From Leucobacter komagatae (lineage in GTDB: Bacteria; Actinomycetota; Actinomycetes; Actinomycetales; Microbacteriaceae): DNA of 64,000 bases. Numbering within the stretch: position 1 is the first letter of the stretch; each line of letters begins with the position of its first letter. Location: NCBI RefSeq assembly GCF_000834055.1, contig NZ_JXSQ01000001.1, forward strand, positions 248,001 to 312,000, given 5' to 3'. The position numbers were made by a program, and so were the translations under genes. The notes below the pieces were generated by a model. The model had not been told where the DNA came from. It was given only the letters and a program-made list of their open reading frames with translations, and searched no databases. Shown here piece after piece: positions 41,837 to 51,555 of the stretch.

Positions 41837-42484
41837 ATGACGGATCTGCAGGAGACCCCCGTTCGCGCCGCCTGGGCGATGCAGGATCCGCTGCTCACCG
41901 AGTACTACGACACCGAGTGGGGCATGCCGGTGCACGATGAGCGCGGCCTGTTTGAACGGCTCACGCTTGAAGCCTTCCAGTCGGGGCTCTCGTGGCTAAC
42001 GATCCTCCGCAAACGCGAGAACTTCCGGCTCGCGTTCGACCACTTCGACCCTGCCGCAGTCGCAGCGTACACAGAGGACGACGTCGCGCGGCTGCTGAGC
42101 GACGCCGGCATCATCCGAAACCGGCTGAAGATTGAGGCCGCCATCGCGAATGCGCGCGCGGTCCTCGCGCTCCACGAAGCGGGGGAGACGCTGGGGGACG
42201 TGATCTGGGCCGCTGCACCCTTGCGCTCCCCAGCCCCCGAACGCGACAGCGACGTGCCAACCACCTCTCCCGAGTCCGTTGCGCTCGCGAAGGAGCTCAA
42301 GCGTCGGGGGTTTCGTTTCGTCGGGCCGACAACGATGTACGCCCTCATGAGCGCGATTGGCGTGGTCGACATCCACCTGGTGAGCAGTCACATGCGCGGA
42401 GCGTCTGGCCTGTGGAACGTAGACGGGACGCGGCGGGATGTCGAATTTCGCGTTCCAAGCGGCAGTGCGGGAGCCGCCGCATAG
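41837..42484 (+). CDS. tag: DNA-3-methyladenine glycosylase I, zinc-site variant
   Basis: A 215-residue TAG-family base-excision enzyme. The catalytic region is intact (LFERLTLEAFQSGLSWLTIL, RKRENFRLAF, SDAGIIRNRLKIEAAIANAR, RGFRFVGPTTMYALMSAIGV). Compared with E. coli TAG, the zinc ligands are mostly lost: the N-terminal RCGW is RAAW, YHDNEWG is YYDTEWG, and the final Cys of the NDHxxxC motif is Ser (DIHLVSS). It therefore probably folds without zinc. ATG 41837 follows AAGGG. Removes 3-methyladenine. Confidence 0.9.
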   Translation: MTDLQETPVRAAWAMQDPLLTEYYDTEWGMPVHDERGLFERLTLEAFQSGLSWLTILRKRENFRLAFDHFDPAAVAAYTEDDVARLLSDAGIIRNRLKIEAAIANARAVLALHEAGETLGDVIWAAAPLRSPAPERDSDVPTTSPESVALAKELKRRGFRFVGPTTMYALMSAIGVVDIHLVSSHMRGASGLWNVDGTRRDVEFRVPSGSAGAAA

Positions 42485-42638
42485 CGAAAGCGGTCGGTGC
42501 AGCTGGGCATCCGCAGCCCCGGGGTTCGTAGTGCACTTGGTGGGCCCAAGCATCAACTGCGTTGGCTGGCTGCCCAACCGGGCTGCGCTCGCTAGACTGG
42601 ACAGGTTGAGAATCACTCCCAATCCATGATGGAGCAGC

Positions 42639-42974
42639 ATGCCTGAAACTTCTGCGGCCAATAGCGCCGCACCCGGGACCGAGATCACGGCGGACACCGT
42701 CGCGCATCTCGCCGGACTTGCCCGGATCGCGTTGACCGATTCCGAGGTCGAAGGGCTCACGACCGAGCTCGATTCGATCCTCACGAACATCGCCAAGGTG
42801 AGCGAGGTGGCGACCGACGACGTCCCCGCGACGAGCCACCCGATCCCACTGAGCAACGTGACCCGCGTTGACGAGGTCGCAGACGTGCTCACGCTCGACG
42901 AGGCGCTTTCGAACGCGCCAGCAACGGCAGACGGAATGTTCCGTGTGTCCTCGATCCTTGGGGAGGAGCAGTAA
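42639..42974 (+). CDS. gatC: Asp/Glu-tRNA amidotransferase subunit C
   Basis: A 111-residue Gat[21 protein letters not shown], then [20 protein letters not shown] and an N-terminal ~18-residue Ala/Glu extension. It stabilises GatAB in the complex that converts Glu-tRNA(Gln) and Asp-tRNA(Asn). ATG 42639 follows GGAGCA. Its stop overlaps the gatA start. Confidence 0.92.
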   Translation: MPETSAANSAAPGTEITADTVAHLAGLARIALTDSEVEGLTTELDSILTNIAKVSEVATDDVPATSHPIPLSNVTRVDEVADVLTLDEALSNAPATADGMFRVSSILGEEQ

Positions 42975-44509
42975 TGAGCGAACTCACAACGCTGACCGCT
43001 GCTGACCTCGCGGCAAAACTCGCCTCGGGCGAGGTTTCCTCCGTCGAGGCGACGCAGGCACACCTCGACCGGATCGCGGCGGTCGACGGCGACGTCCACG
43101 CGTTCCTCGCGACCGACAGTGACGTGTCACTCGCCGCCGCACGCGCCGTCGATGCGCGTCGCGCAGCAGGCGAAGAGCTTGGCGAACTTGCCGGTGTGCC
43201 GCTTGCGATCAAGGACGTGCTCGTCACCACCGACATGCCTGCGACGTCCGGCTCGAAGATGCTCGAAGGCTACCGTTCCCCGTTCGACGCGACCGCTGTC
43301 GCGCGGGCGCGAGCGGCCGGCCTGGTGAACATCGGCAAGACGAACATGGACGAGTTCGCGATGGGCTCATCGACGGAAAACTCGGCGTACGGCCCAACGT
43401 TCAACCCGTGGGCACTCGATCGCGTGCCTGGCGGCTCAGGCGGCGGCTCCGCCGCGGCAGTGAGTGCCTTCGAAGCGCCCCTCGCGCTCGGCAGCGATAC
43501 CGGCGGATCGATCCGCCAGCCAGCCGCGCTCACCGGCACCGTCGGCGCGAAGCCCACCTACGGCGGCGTCAGCCGCTACGGCGCAATCGCGCTCGCATCA
43601 TCACTCGACCAGATCGGGCCGTGCGCCCGAACCGTGCTCGACACGGCGCTGCTGCACGACGTTGTCGTGGGGCACGATCGGCACGACGCGACCTCCCTCA
43701 ACCACGAGTGGCCGTCGATGGCGGCAGCCGCGCGCGGTGGCGTTGACCCCTCGACGCTCAAGGGTCTCCGCGTCGGCGTCGTCAAGCAGCTCCAGCTGCC
43801 AGGGATGCAGGCTGGCGTGAAGGCTCGCTTCGACGAGACCGTCGCGTTGCTCAGCGCCCAGGGCGCAGAGGTCGTCGAGATCGACGCACCGCACTTCGAA
43901 TACGCGGTCGCCGCGTACTACCTCATCCTCCCGTCGGAGGCATCGAGCAACCTCGCAAAGTACGACTCGGTGCGCTTCGGCCTCCGCGTCGAGCCAGAAG
44001 GCGGCGGCACGATCGAGAGCGTCATGAGCTCGACCCGTGGCGCAGGCTTCGGCGCCGAGGTGAAGCGACGCATCATCCTCGGAACCTACGCGCTCTCCGC
44101 TGGCTACTACGACGCCTACTACGGCAGCGCGCAGAAGGTTCGCACGCTCATCCAGCGCGACTTCACTGCGGCATTTAACCAGGTCGACGTCATCGTCTCG
44201 CCCACGGCCCCCACGACCGCCTGGAACATCGGGCACGTGAACGAGGACCCGATGCAGGACTACCTCAACGACGCGACGACGATCCCCGCGAACCTCGCAG
44301 GGATCCCGGGCCTCAGCCTCCCCATCGGCACCGCGAGCGAAGACGGCCTTCCGGTCGGCCTGCAGCTCATGGCGCCAGCCTTCGAGGACGCCCGCCTGTA
44401 CCGCGCTGCCTCGGCCATCGAGAGCCTCATCACCGCGCGTGACAGCAAGCCCTTCTGGGCGCAGGCACCCTCCCTTGTATCGGCTTCCACCGGAAAGGCG
44501 GCAGCGTAA
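42974..44509 (+). CDS. gatA: Asp/Glu-tRNA amidotransferase subunit A
   Basis: A 511-residue amidase-signature enzyme that releases ammonia from glutamine. The Ser-cisSer-Lys triad is in [20 protein letters not shown] (Lys), and [11 protein letters not shown] with [16 protein letters not shown] (Ser-Ser). It overlaps gatC and gatB by one base each (TAATG-type), a tightly coupled operon. Length is normal. Confidence 0.95.
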   Translation: MSELTTLTAADLAAKLASGEVSSVEATQAHLDRIAAVDGDVHAFLATDSDVSLAAARAVDARRAAGEELGELAGVPLAIKDVLVTTDMPATSGSKMLEGYRSPFDATAVARARAAGLVNIGKTNMDEFAMGSSTENSAYGPTFNPWALDRVPGGSGGGSAAAVSAFEAPLALGSDTGGSIRQPAALTGTVGAKPTYGGVSRYGAIALASSLDQIGPCARTVLDTALLHDVVVGHDRHDATSLNHEWPSMAAAARGGVDPSTLKGLRVGVVKQLQLPGMQAGVKARFDETVALLSAQGAEVVEIDAPHFEYAVAAYYLILPSEASSNLAKYDSVRFGLRVEPEGGGTIESVMSSTRGAGFGAEVKRRIILGTYALSAGYYDAYYGSAQKVRTLIQRDFTAAFNQVDVIVSPTAPTTAWNIGHVNEDPMQDYLNDATTIPANLAGIPGLSLPIGTASEDGLPVGLQLMAPAFEDARLYRAASAIESLITARDSKPFWAQAPSLVSASTGKAAA

Positions 44510-46026
44510 TGGCGAAGATGAAGCTCATGGACTTCGACAAGGCGCTTGAACTTTTCGAGCCGGTAATCGGCCTCGAGGTCCACGTCGAACTCAACACCAA
44601 GACGAAGATGTTCTCGTCGGCGCCGAACGTGTTCGGCTCCGAGCCGAACACGAATCTCGCACCCGTCTGCCTGGGCCTCCCCGGCTCGCTGCCCGTCGTG
44701 AACGAGCAGGCAGTGAACTACTCGATCCGCCTCGGGCTCGCGCTCGGCTGCGACATCGCCGAGGTCTCCGGCTTCGCCCGCAAGAACTACTTCTACCCTG
44801 ACATGGGCAAGAACTACCAGATCTCGCAGTTCGATGACCCCATCGCGCACGACGGCTCGGTCGAGATCGAGCTCTCGAGCGGCCGCGTGATCCACGTGCC
44901 CATCGAGCGCGCCCACATGGAGGAAGACGCAGGCAAGCTCAACCACGTCGGCGGATCCACCGGTCGCATCCAGGGCGCAGAGTACTCGCTCGTTGACTAC
45001 AACCGCGCCGGTGTGCCGCTCGTTGAGATCGTCACGCACCCGATCTTCGGTGGCGAAGCAGACACCCCGGAAATCGCTGCGACGTACGTGTCGACGATCC
45101 GCGACATCGTGGTCTCGCTCGGCATCTCGGATGCGCGCATGGAGCGCGGCAACATCCGCTGCGACGCCAACGTGTCGCTGCGTCCCCGCGGCAACGAGGG
45201 TGCAGGCATGAGCGTGCTCGGCACGCGCACCGAGACGAAGAACGTGAACTCGCTCCGCTCGATCGAGCGCGCCGTTCGCTTCGAGATCCAGCGCCAGGCA
45301 CAGCTGCTCTCCGAGGGCACCGCGATCACGCAGGAGACCCGTCACTGGCACGAGGACACCGGCGAAACCTCGCCGGGCCGCCCGAAGAGCGACGCCGACG
45401 ACTACCGGTACTTCCCGGAGCCAGACCTGTCGCCGCTCACGCCCTCGCGTGAGCTCGTCGAGGAGCTGCGGGCGACCCTGCCCGAGCACCCCACGCTGCG
45501 CCGTCGACGGCTCGCGGCGGACTGGGGCTTCTCGCCGCTCGAGTTCCGCGACGTCGTCAACGGCGGACTGCTGAACGACATCGAGGCGACCGTCGCGGCC
45601 GGCGTACCAGCGCAGACCGCACGCAAGTGGTGGACGGGTGAGGTCGCGCGCATCGCGAACGAGCGCTCAGCAACCCCGACCGACCTCATCACCCCCGAGC
45701 AGATCGCCTCCGTCGTGACGCTCGTCGATGCCGGCACGCTGAACGACAAGCTCGCGCGCCAGGTGCTCGCAGGCATCATCGACGGCGAGGGCACCGCGCA
45801 GGAGATCGTTGACGCCCGCGGGCTCGCGATCGTGTCCGACGACGGCGCGCTCATCGAGGCAGTCGACGCGGCGCTCGCCGAGCAGCCCGACGTGCTGCAG
45901 AAGATCCGCGACGGCAAGGTGCAGGCCGCCGGCGCGATCATCGGCTCGGTCATGAAAGCGATGAAGGGTCAGGCTGACGCGGCTCGCGTGCGCGAGCTCG
46001 TGCTCGAGCGCGCAAGCGCCGAATAG
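44509..46026 (+). CDS. gatB: Asp/Glu-tRNA amidotransferase subunit B
   Basis: A 505-residue GatB kinase subunit: VIGLEVHVELNTKTKMFSSA, PVCLGLPGSLPVVNEQAVNY, FARKNYFYPDMGKNYQISQF, then KDADDYRYFPEPDL as DADDYRYFPEPDLSPLTPSR and a C-terminal YqeY-like tRNA-binding domain. ATG 44509 shares a base with the gatA stop. Followed by a strong hairpin terminator. Confidence 0.96.
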   Translation: MAKMKLMDFDKALELFEPVIGLEVHVELNTKTKMFSSAPNVFGSEPNTNLAPVCLGLPGSLPVVNEQAVNYSIRLGLALGCDIAEVSGFARKNYFYPDMGKNYQISQFDDPIAHDGSVEIELSSGRVIHVPIERAHMEEDAGKLNHVGGSTGRIQGAEYSLVDYNRAGVPLVEIVTHPIFGGEADTPEIAATYVSTIRDIVVSLGISDARMERGNIRCDANVSLRPRGNEGAGMSVLGTRTETKNVNSLRSIERAVRFEIQRQAQLLSEGTAITQETRHWHEDTGETSPGRPKSDADDYRYFPEPDLSPLTPSRELVEELRATLPEHPTLRRRRLAADWGFSPLEFRDVVNGGLLNDIEATVAAGVPAQTARKWWTGEVARIANERSATPTDLITPEQIASVVTLVDAGTLNDKLARQVLAGIIDGEGTAQEIVDARGLAIVSDDGALIEAVDAALAEQPDVLQKIRDGKVQAAGAIIGSVMKAMKGQADAARVRELVLERASAE

Positions 46027-46038
46027 CGCATTGCTGTC

Positions 46039-46081
46039 GAGCGGGGCCGGGCGGATCATCACGATCAGCCCGGCCCCGCTC
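46039..46081 (+). terminator. gatCAB terminator
   Basis: A 14-bp GC stem (46039-46052 with 46068-46081) starts 12 bases after the gatB stop. There is no T run. Confidence 0.7.
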
Positions 46082-46134
46082 GCTTGGTGCGCGTGGGATG
46101 TTGCCCCGCTGGCCCATGTGCTACGTTGTAGAAC

Positions 46135-46482
46135 ATGAGCGATAGAGGCGAAGTATCGCAAGCTCAAGCTACAGGCGAGGGCGTCGGTATTCGCGCGCTA
46201 AAGCAGAACGCTTCGGAAGTTGTCTCGCGGGTGCGCCAAGGTGACAGTGTTGTGGTGACCGACCGGGGGGTGCCGGTCGCGCGAATTGTGCCCATCCAAT
46301 CGACCCGGCTTGACGATCTGATGAGCTCTGGCAAGCTCTTGCCCGCTCGCACCTCCATGTCGGAGTTGTGGGCGAGACGCGCAGGATGGGATCGCCGTGC
46401 GCCGACTGACGTATCCGGCGATGGCTGTTCTGGACTCACGAGCGCAGAAATTCTCGACGAGCTTCGCGCGGAGCGCCTGTGA
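46135..46482 (+). CDS. vapB: Phd/YefM-type antitoxin
   Basis: A 115-residue antitoxin. The N-terminal Phd/YefM fold is clear (VGIRALKQNASEVVSRVRQG, then DSVVVTDRGVPVARIVPIQS); the C-terminal part is the toxin-binding tail (LTSAEILDELRAERL). ATG 46135 has no strong ribosome site. The stop shares a base with the vapC ATG (TGATG), typical of antitoxin-first pairs. Confidence 0.88.
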   Translation: MSDRGEVSQAQATGEGVGIRALKQNASEVVSRVRQGDSVVVTDRGVPVARIVPIQSTRLDDLMSSGKLLPARTSMSELWARRAGWDRRAPTDVSGDGCSGLTSAEILDELRAERL

Positions 46483-46886
46483 TGCTCGTCTACGCAGACA
46501 CGTCTGCGCTCGTGAAACTCGTGCTCGACGAGCCGGAGTCTGAACACCTGGTCGAGTGGTTTAATGAGACCGGGGCGCAGGCAGCAACGTCTTGGCTGAC
46601 GCTCGTCGAGCTGCGCCGGGCTATTGCGCGGAGTGCTCCCTGGCGTGCCCCAGACGTCGCAGATGTGTTGAACGCCTGCCAGACCATCGTGCTCGACCGC
46701 GAGACGCTCGAGGTGGCCGCACGACTGCAACCGGCTACCCTCCGAACCCTCGACGCGGTCCATCTCGCTGCAGCATTGACGCTCGGGCCTGACCTCGCTG
46801 GCATGCTGGTCTATGACGCGCGCCTCGCACACGCGGCTCGCGAGGCGGGTATTCGCCCATTCGCGCCGGGCGCGCAGACCGGATAA
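46482..46886 (+). CDS. vapC: VapC-type PIN-domain toxin
   Basis: A 134-residue PIN-domain ribonuclease. Acidic residues are visible in MLVYADTSALVKLVL (first Asp), TSWLTLVELRRAIA (Glu) and LRTLDAVHLAAALTL (later Asp), with a final VYDARLAHAA Asp. ATG 46482 is chosen because of the one-base overlap with the antitoxin. Probably cuts tRNA or mRNA when freed. Sits between gatB and the convergent glpK. Confidence 0.88.
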   Translation: MLVYADTSALVKLVLDEPESEHLVEWFNETGAQAATSWLTLVELRRAIARSAPWRAPDVADVLNACQTIVLDRETLEVAARLQPATLRTLDAVHLAAALTLGPDLAGMLVYDARLAHAAREAGIRPFAPGAQTG

Positions 46887-46897
46887 CGGCGACGAGA

Positions 46898-46933
46898 CCG
46901 TCTCACATCGGGAATGCTCCTGACATGAGACGG
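46898..46933. terminator. Possible bidirectional terminator between vapC and glpK
   Basis: An 8-bp stem (CCGTCTCA at 46898-46905 with TGAGACGG at 46926-46933) lies between the converging genes. Confidence 0.4.
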
Positions 46934-46963
46934 GCTCGCAAATCGCGGCGAAGCTACAGCCTG

Positions 46964-48478
46964 CTAGCGCACGTCCTCGTCAACCCAGTCCATCGACTTG
47001 GTGACAGCCCTCCGCCACAGCCGCAGCTGGCGTTCCTGCTCGTCCTGCTCCATGGCGGGCTCCCAGCGGCGGTCCTCCTGCCAGTTCTCCGAGAGCTCAC
47101 CAAGATCTTTCCAGAATCCGACAGCGAGACCGGCGGCGTACGCGGCGCCGAGTGCGGTTGTTTCCGCGACGACGGGGCGCACGACGGGCACGCCGAGCAC
47201 GTCGGCCTGAAACTGCATGAGCTCATTGTTTGCAACCATGCCACCGTCGACGCGCAGCTCGGTGAGATCGACACCGGCGTCAGCGTTCACCGCGTCGAGT
47301 ACGTCGCGGGTCTGAAACGCTACTGCCTCGAGCGCGGCGCGGGCGATGTGTCCCTTGTTCGCGTAGCGGGTGAGGCCGACGATCGCCCCGCGGGCGTCTG
47401 GGCGCCAGTACGGCGCGAACAGTCCCGAAAATGCGGGAACGATGTACACGCCGCCATTGTCCGGCACGCTTGCCGCGAGCTCCTCTACCTCGGGCGCGGT
47501 CTGGATGATGCCAAGCTGATCACGCAGCCACTGGATCAGGGAACCGGTGACAGCGATGGATCCCTCGAGCGCGTAGTGCGCGGGGCCGTCGCCGAGCTTG
47601 TAACCGACTGTGGTGAGCAGCCCGTTCTGAGAGTGGACGATGTCTTCACCCGTGTTGAAGATGAGGAAGCAGCCGGTGCCGTACGTGTTCTTGGACTCGC
47701 CGGCGCCGAACGCTGCCTGGCCGAATGTTGCCGCCTGCTGATCGCCAAGGATTCCCGAGATGGGGGTTTCGCGCAGCAGCGATGAGTCTTCAGCGTAGCC
47801 GTAGATCTCGGAGGAGGATTTGATCTCCGGCATCATGGAAAGCGGAACACCAAACGCCTCGAGGATGTCTTCTCGCCACTCGAGTGTTTCGAGGTCCATG
47901 AAAAGCGTGCGTGAAGCGTTGGTGACGTCGGTGAGGTGCTTGCCCCCGTCTGGGCCGCCAGTGAGGTTCCACACCACCCAGGAGTCGGTCGTGCCGAACA
48001 GCAGGTCCCCGGCTTCTGCGGCGGCGCGGGCGCCCTCTACGTTTTCGAGGATCCACGCGATCTTGCTACCCGAGAAGTATGTGGTGAGCGGCAGCCCGAC
48101 TACCGGCTTGAAACGGTCGGTCCCGCCGTCAGCCGCAAGCCGGTCGACGATGTCCTGCGTGCGGGTGTCCTGCCAAACGATCGCGTTGTACACCGGCTCA
48201 CCTGTTTTGCGGTTCCACACCACCGTGGTTTCGCGCTGATTGGTGATGCCGATCGACGCGACATCGTGCCTGGTGAGGTCAGCCCGTCCGAGGGCGATGC
48301 CGATGACTTCCTGCACGTTCTGCCAGATCTCGGCAGCGTCGTGTTCGACCCAGCCCGCCTGCGGCATGATCTGCTCGTGTTCCTTCTGCCCGACCGAAAT
48401 GATCGAACCCGTGCGATCAAACACGATCGCTCGCGTGGATGTTGTTCCCTGATCGATGGCGACGACGTAGTCAGACAT
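46964..48478 (-). CDS. glpK: Glycerol kinase
   Basis: A 504-residue FGGY-family kinase making glycerol 3-phosphate. Motifs: [81 protein letters not shown] and the C-terminal [23 protein letters not shown] 48478 follows AAGGAA. It lies 230 bp after glpD on the same strand, separated by hairpins and a C-rich leader. Works with GlpD to feed glycerol into glycolysis. Confidence 0.95.
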   Translation of the reverse strand: MSDYVVAIDQGTTSTRAIVFDRTGSIISVGQKEHEQIMPQAGWVEHDAAEIWQNVQEVIGIALGRADLTRHDVASIGITNQRETTVVWNRKTGEPVYNAIVWQDTRTQDIVDRLAADGGTDRFKPVVGLPLTTYFSGSKIAWILENVEGARAAAEAGDLLFGTTDSWVVWNLTGGPDGGKHLTDVTNASRTLFMDLETLEWREDILEAFGVPLSMMPEIKSSSEIYGYAEDSSLLRETPISGILGDQQAATFGQAAFGAGESKNTYGTGCFLIFNTGEDIVHSQNGLLTTVGYKLGDGPAHYALEGSIAVTGSLIQWLRDQLGIIQTAPEVEELAASVPDNGGVYIVPAFSGLFAPYWRPDARGAIVGLTRYANKGHIARAALEAVAFQTRDVLDAVNADAGVDLTELRVDGGMVANNELMQFQADVLGVPVVRPVVAETTALGAAYAAGLAVGFWKDLGELSENWQEDRRWEPAMEQDEQERQLRLWRRAVTKSMDWVDEDVR

Positions 48479-48710
48479 GGTGTGTTCCTTATGCGGCTGC
48501 GATGGTGCAGCGAGTGGAGCTGAAGGGCTGGGATGGGGGAGCGGTGCGGCTGTGTGGGGTGTGGGCGGTGTGGCTTTGTGGGGCGGGTTACTGGGGTGGC
48601 TTGCCCTGCTGTTGCAGCTGGGGTGGCCCGGTCAGCAGGCGCAGATCCGCCTGCCGGTCACCCCAGCGTATCCTCTGCGCTTGCCTGAGCAAGGCAAGCG
48701 GAGTCGCTAC
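48479..48710 (-). promoter_or_regulatory. glpD-glpK spacer with hairpins and a C-rich, G-poor RNA stretch
   Basis: Read on the minus strand: a hairpin (48693-48700 with 48678-48685, GC stem of eight) just after glpD, then a larger nested hairpin spanning 48618-48666 (ends CTGGGGTG/CACCCCAG), then about 80 bases (48525-48605) with many C and very few G up to near the glpK ribosome site. C-rich, G-poor RNA is the classic signature of a Rho-utilisation site. It may set the ratio of GlpK to GlpD. Confidence 0.5.
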
Positions 48711-50438
48711 TCAAGCAGCAATGAAGCTTCCGCCAGCTGTCGCATCGATGCGGTGCGAACGGCGCAGCAGCTCGACGGTGCGCTCGACCTCAGCGGCCTC
48801 CCTGGTTGCGTCCCATCCGAGAGCAGGGGCGATCGCGCTGGCTGCGACGCGGAGCCGATCCTCGGTGAGGCCCCCGACAAACGCGACGGAGGTTCGGCGG
48901 AGCAGGAGATCGTCAAGGTGGACGACCTGCTCAGTTGCCGCGAGGTGTGCGAGCTCTGCCGCGGTGTAGCCGGGGAGCTCCGCGAGCTCAGCATCGGTCT
49001 CGGGGGTGGCCTCGAGCACTTCGGTCGCCCGGGTGCCGTAGCGTTCGAGAAGCGCTTCAACGCGAGCCGAGTCGCGTCCGTCTGCGTGTTCGGCTACCCA
49101 CCGGAGGCGGGCGTCGGCGTCCGCGGGGAAGCCCTTGCCTCCGCCGATTGCGAGCGAGGCCGTGCTGACTTTGCCCTGGCGGCCGAGCAGCTGCATGGTG
49201 TCGTTCGCCAGGTGTTCTGCGAGCGCGCGGAATGTGGTCCACTTGCCGCCAACGAGGCTGAGCATCGGCACACCGAGTGTGTCTGACTGCACGATGCGGT
49301 AATCGCGGGAGACGAAGCCGGGTGCGGTGTCGTCGTGATGCGGGAGCGGGCGGATGCCGGAGAAGGAGTACACGATGTGGGTCCGGTCGACGGCGATTGC
49401 GGGGAAGACATTGCCAATGAGGTCGATGAAGTAATCGACCTCTTCGTCGGTGCACACGACCGGTTTCGCTGGGTCAGCGTTGATGTCTGTGGTGCCGACG
49501 AGAACGCGGCCCTTGAGCGGGTAGATGAGGACGATGCGGCCGTCGGAGTGCTCGAAGAAGATCTCGCGGCCTCGCGTAGCCTCGAGCAGCTCAGGGTGAT
49601 CGAGGACAATGTGGGAGCCCTTTGTGCCGCCCATAAAGCCGGTCTGCTCGCCGAGCGCAGCGTTCGTGATGTCGGTCCATGGGCCGCTTGTGTTGAGCAC
49701 GACACGTGCGGTGAAATCGAATTCCTCGCCCGTCGTCTCGTCGCGAAGCGTCACGCTGCTGCCGTTCATTCCTGCGGCGCTCAGGTAATTCGCGGTGCGT
49801 GCGCGATCGCCGCCGGCTACCTCGCCGTCGTGCATGACGTCGAGCGCAAGCCGCTCGGGGTCGTGCATCGATGCGTCGTAGTAGGTTGCGGTGTACTTGA
49901 TGTCTGTGTTCATCGCTGGCAGCTCGGCAAGCGCTTTCTTCTTGCCGAGGAAGCGGTGGCGTGGCACGTGTCCGCCGTCGCGGGAGAACGTGTCGTACAT
50001 CGTGAGGCCCATCTTGATGAGCGCTGCGCCGCGCTCGCGCGGCTTGCCGCGTCCGTGGGTGACGAGAAGGCGGAACGGTGCAGAAAGAATGCCTGAGAGG
50101 GTCGAGAAGATCGGGATCGTGGTCTCGAGCGGCCGCACGTAGTGTGGGGCGGTGCGGAGCAGCCGGTTGCGCTCAGTTACGGACTCCTTGACGAGCCGAA
50201 ACTCACCGTTCTCAAGGTAGCGGATGCCGCCGTGGATCATGTGGCTCGACGCTGAGGAGGCGCCGGAGACAAAGTCGCCGCGCTCGACGAGTGCAACGTC
50301 GACCCCCTGGAGTGCGAGGTCGCGGAAGGTAGCGATGCCGTTAATGCCAGCGCCAATGATGAGCACATCTGCGGTGGGGCGTGAGCGAAGCTGCACAACG
50401 TTTGCGCGCAGGGAATCGTGGCTGGCATCCATGTACAT
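48711..50438 (-). CDS. glpD: Glycerol-3-phosphate dehydrogenase (FAD, aerobic type)
   Basis: A 575-residue membrane-associated flavoprotein that oxidises glycerol 3-phosphate to DHAP. FAD site: ADVLIIGAGINGIATFRDLA; also ASSASSHMIHGGIRYLENGE, FMGGTKGSHIVLDHPE, YPLKGRVLVGTTDIN and VGGKWTTFRALAEHLA. The C-terminal domain is complete. ATG 50438 is chosen because AAGG lies five bases upstream; ATG 50432 is also possible. Divergent from the SorC-type regulator that probably controls it. Confidence 0.94.
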   Translation of the reverse strand: MYMDASHDSLRANVVQLRSRPTADVLIIGAGINGIATFRDLALQGVDVALVERGDFVSGASSASSHMIHGGIRYLENGEFRLVKESVTERNRLLRTAPHYVRPLETTIPIFSTLSGILSAPFRLLVTHGRGKPRERGAALIKMGLTMYDTFSRDGGHVPRHRFLGKKKALAELPAMNTDIKYTATYYDASMHDPERLALDVMHDGEVAGGDRARTANYLSAAGMNGSSVTLRDETTGEEFDFTARVVLNTSGPWTDITNAALGEQTGFMGGTKGSHIVLDHPELLEATRGREIFFEHSDGRIVLIYPLKGRVLVGTTDINADPAKPVVCTDEEVDYFIDLIGNVFPAIAVDRTHIVYSFSGIRPLPHHDDTAPGFVSRDYRIVQSDTLGVPMLSLVGGKWTTFRALAEHLANDTMQLLGRQGKVSTASLAIGGGKGFPADADARLRWVAEHADGRDSARVEALLERYGTRATEVLEATPETDAELAELPGYTAAELAHLAATEQVVHLDDLLLRRTSVAFVGGLTEDRLRVAASAIAPALGWDATREAAEVERTVELLRRSHRIDATAGGSFIAA

Positions 50439-50541
50439 TCGGCCTTTCTGTGGTCCTCCACTCAGCATGCTCGTAAAGTGCACTGAATTGCAAAGCCGCT
50501 GGACATATGTGCAAGACTGGTCGGGAACCGAAGGGCGTTGC

Positions 50542-51507
50542 GTGGTCGAGGAACGAAAAAGTGTGAAAATGCGCGAGGCGCTTGCCGCAGCGCAGCTGTA
50601 CTATCGGCAAGACTTCACGATGGAAGCGATCGCGAAGGAGCTCGGCGTCTCCCGCTCCTCGGTGTCACGACTGCTCAGCTACGCGCGCGACTCAGGGCTC
50701 GTTGAGATTCGGATCCATTCGCCACAGGAGGCCCGCTCGCGCATCGAGCAGCGCTTTGCTGAGCGTTTCGGCGTCGTAGCGCACGTTGTCCCGGTGCCTG
50801 GCAAACTCTCCGAGGCCGAACTGCTCGACCGCACAGCGCAGGCCGCAGCCCACCTCATTGCCGCGAGCGTGAAGCCGCGCTCGATCGTCGGCGTTGCGTG
50901 GGGATCAACGATGACCGCCGTCACGAAGCACCTTCCGGCGACGAGCAAACCGGGGGTGCAGCTCGTGCAGATGAACGGGGCAGCCAACGTGTACTCCACT
51001 GGCGTGCAGTACACCACGGAGCTGCTCGGAGGCTTCGCCGAGAAGCTATCCGCTGAGGTGTTCCAACTTGCCGTACCCGCAATCTTTGACGACCCTGCGA
51101 CCCGCGAGGCGCTCTGGCGGGAACGGTCCGTTGCCCGCGTGCTCGATATGCAGGCCGCAGCAAACCTCTTCGTGTTTGGCCTCGGATCCCGCATTGGGGA
51201 TCCCCGCTCCCACATCTACGCAGGCGGCTATCTCGGGGCGGAAGACCTGAGTCAGCTCGCGGCCGAAGGGGTCGTCGGCGACTGCGCGAGCAGGTTCTTC
51301 CGCATTGATGGAAGCACGGCGGGGATCCCCGTGAACGACAGGTCAAGCGGACCAGCATTTGACGCAGTGCGACGTGCGCCGCAGCGCATCTGCGTGGTCT
51401 CGGGCTCGACAAAGCGCGACAGCCTCAGAGGCGCGCTCGCGGCCAAACTCATCACCGACGTCGTCGTGGATGAGGCACTCGCGCGACTCGTGCTCGCCGC
51501 CGAGTGA
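50542..51507 (+). CDS. SorC/DeoR-family sugar-binding regulator of glycerol genes
   Basis: A 321-residue regulator with an N-terminal helix-turn-helix (YRQDFTMEAIAKELGVSRSS, then VSRLLSYARDSGLVEIRIHS) and a C-terminal sugar-binding domain with a phosphate-loop-like VGVAWGSTMTAVT and NLFVFGLGSRIGDP. GTG 50542 has AAGGG six bases upstream. It diverges from glpD over ~100 bp that contain ACATATGT and TGCA repeats as possible operators. Effector is probably glycerol 3-phosphate or DHAP; inferred from position. Confidence 0.85.
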   Translation: MVEERKSVKMREALAAAQLYYRQDFTMEAIAKELGVSRSSVSRLLSYARDSGLVEIRIHSPQEARSRIEQRFAERFGVVAHVVPVPGKLSEAELLDRTAQAAAHLIAASVKPRSIVGVAWGSTMTAVTKHLPATSKPGVQLVQMNGAANVYSTGVQYTTELLGGFAEKLSAEVFQLAVPAIFDDPATREALWRERSVARVLDMQAAANLFVFGLGSRIGDPRSHIYAGGYLGAEDLSQLAAEGVVGDCASRFFRIDGSTAGIPVNDRSSGPAFDAVRRAPQRICVVSGSTKRDSLRGALAAKLITDVVVDEALARLVLAAE

Positions 51508-51555
51508 TTCTGGCAGGCGGTGGTGCCGAGTGTCGGCGGTATGTGGTGTGATTGA

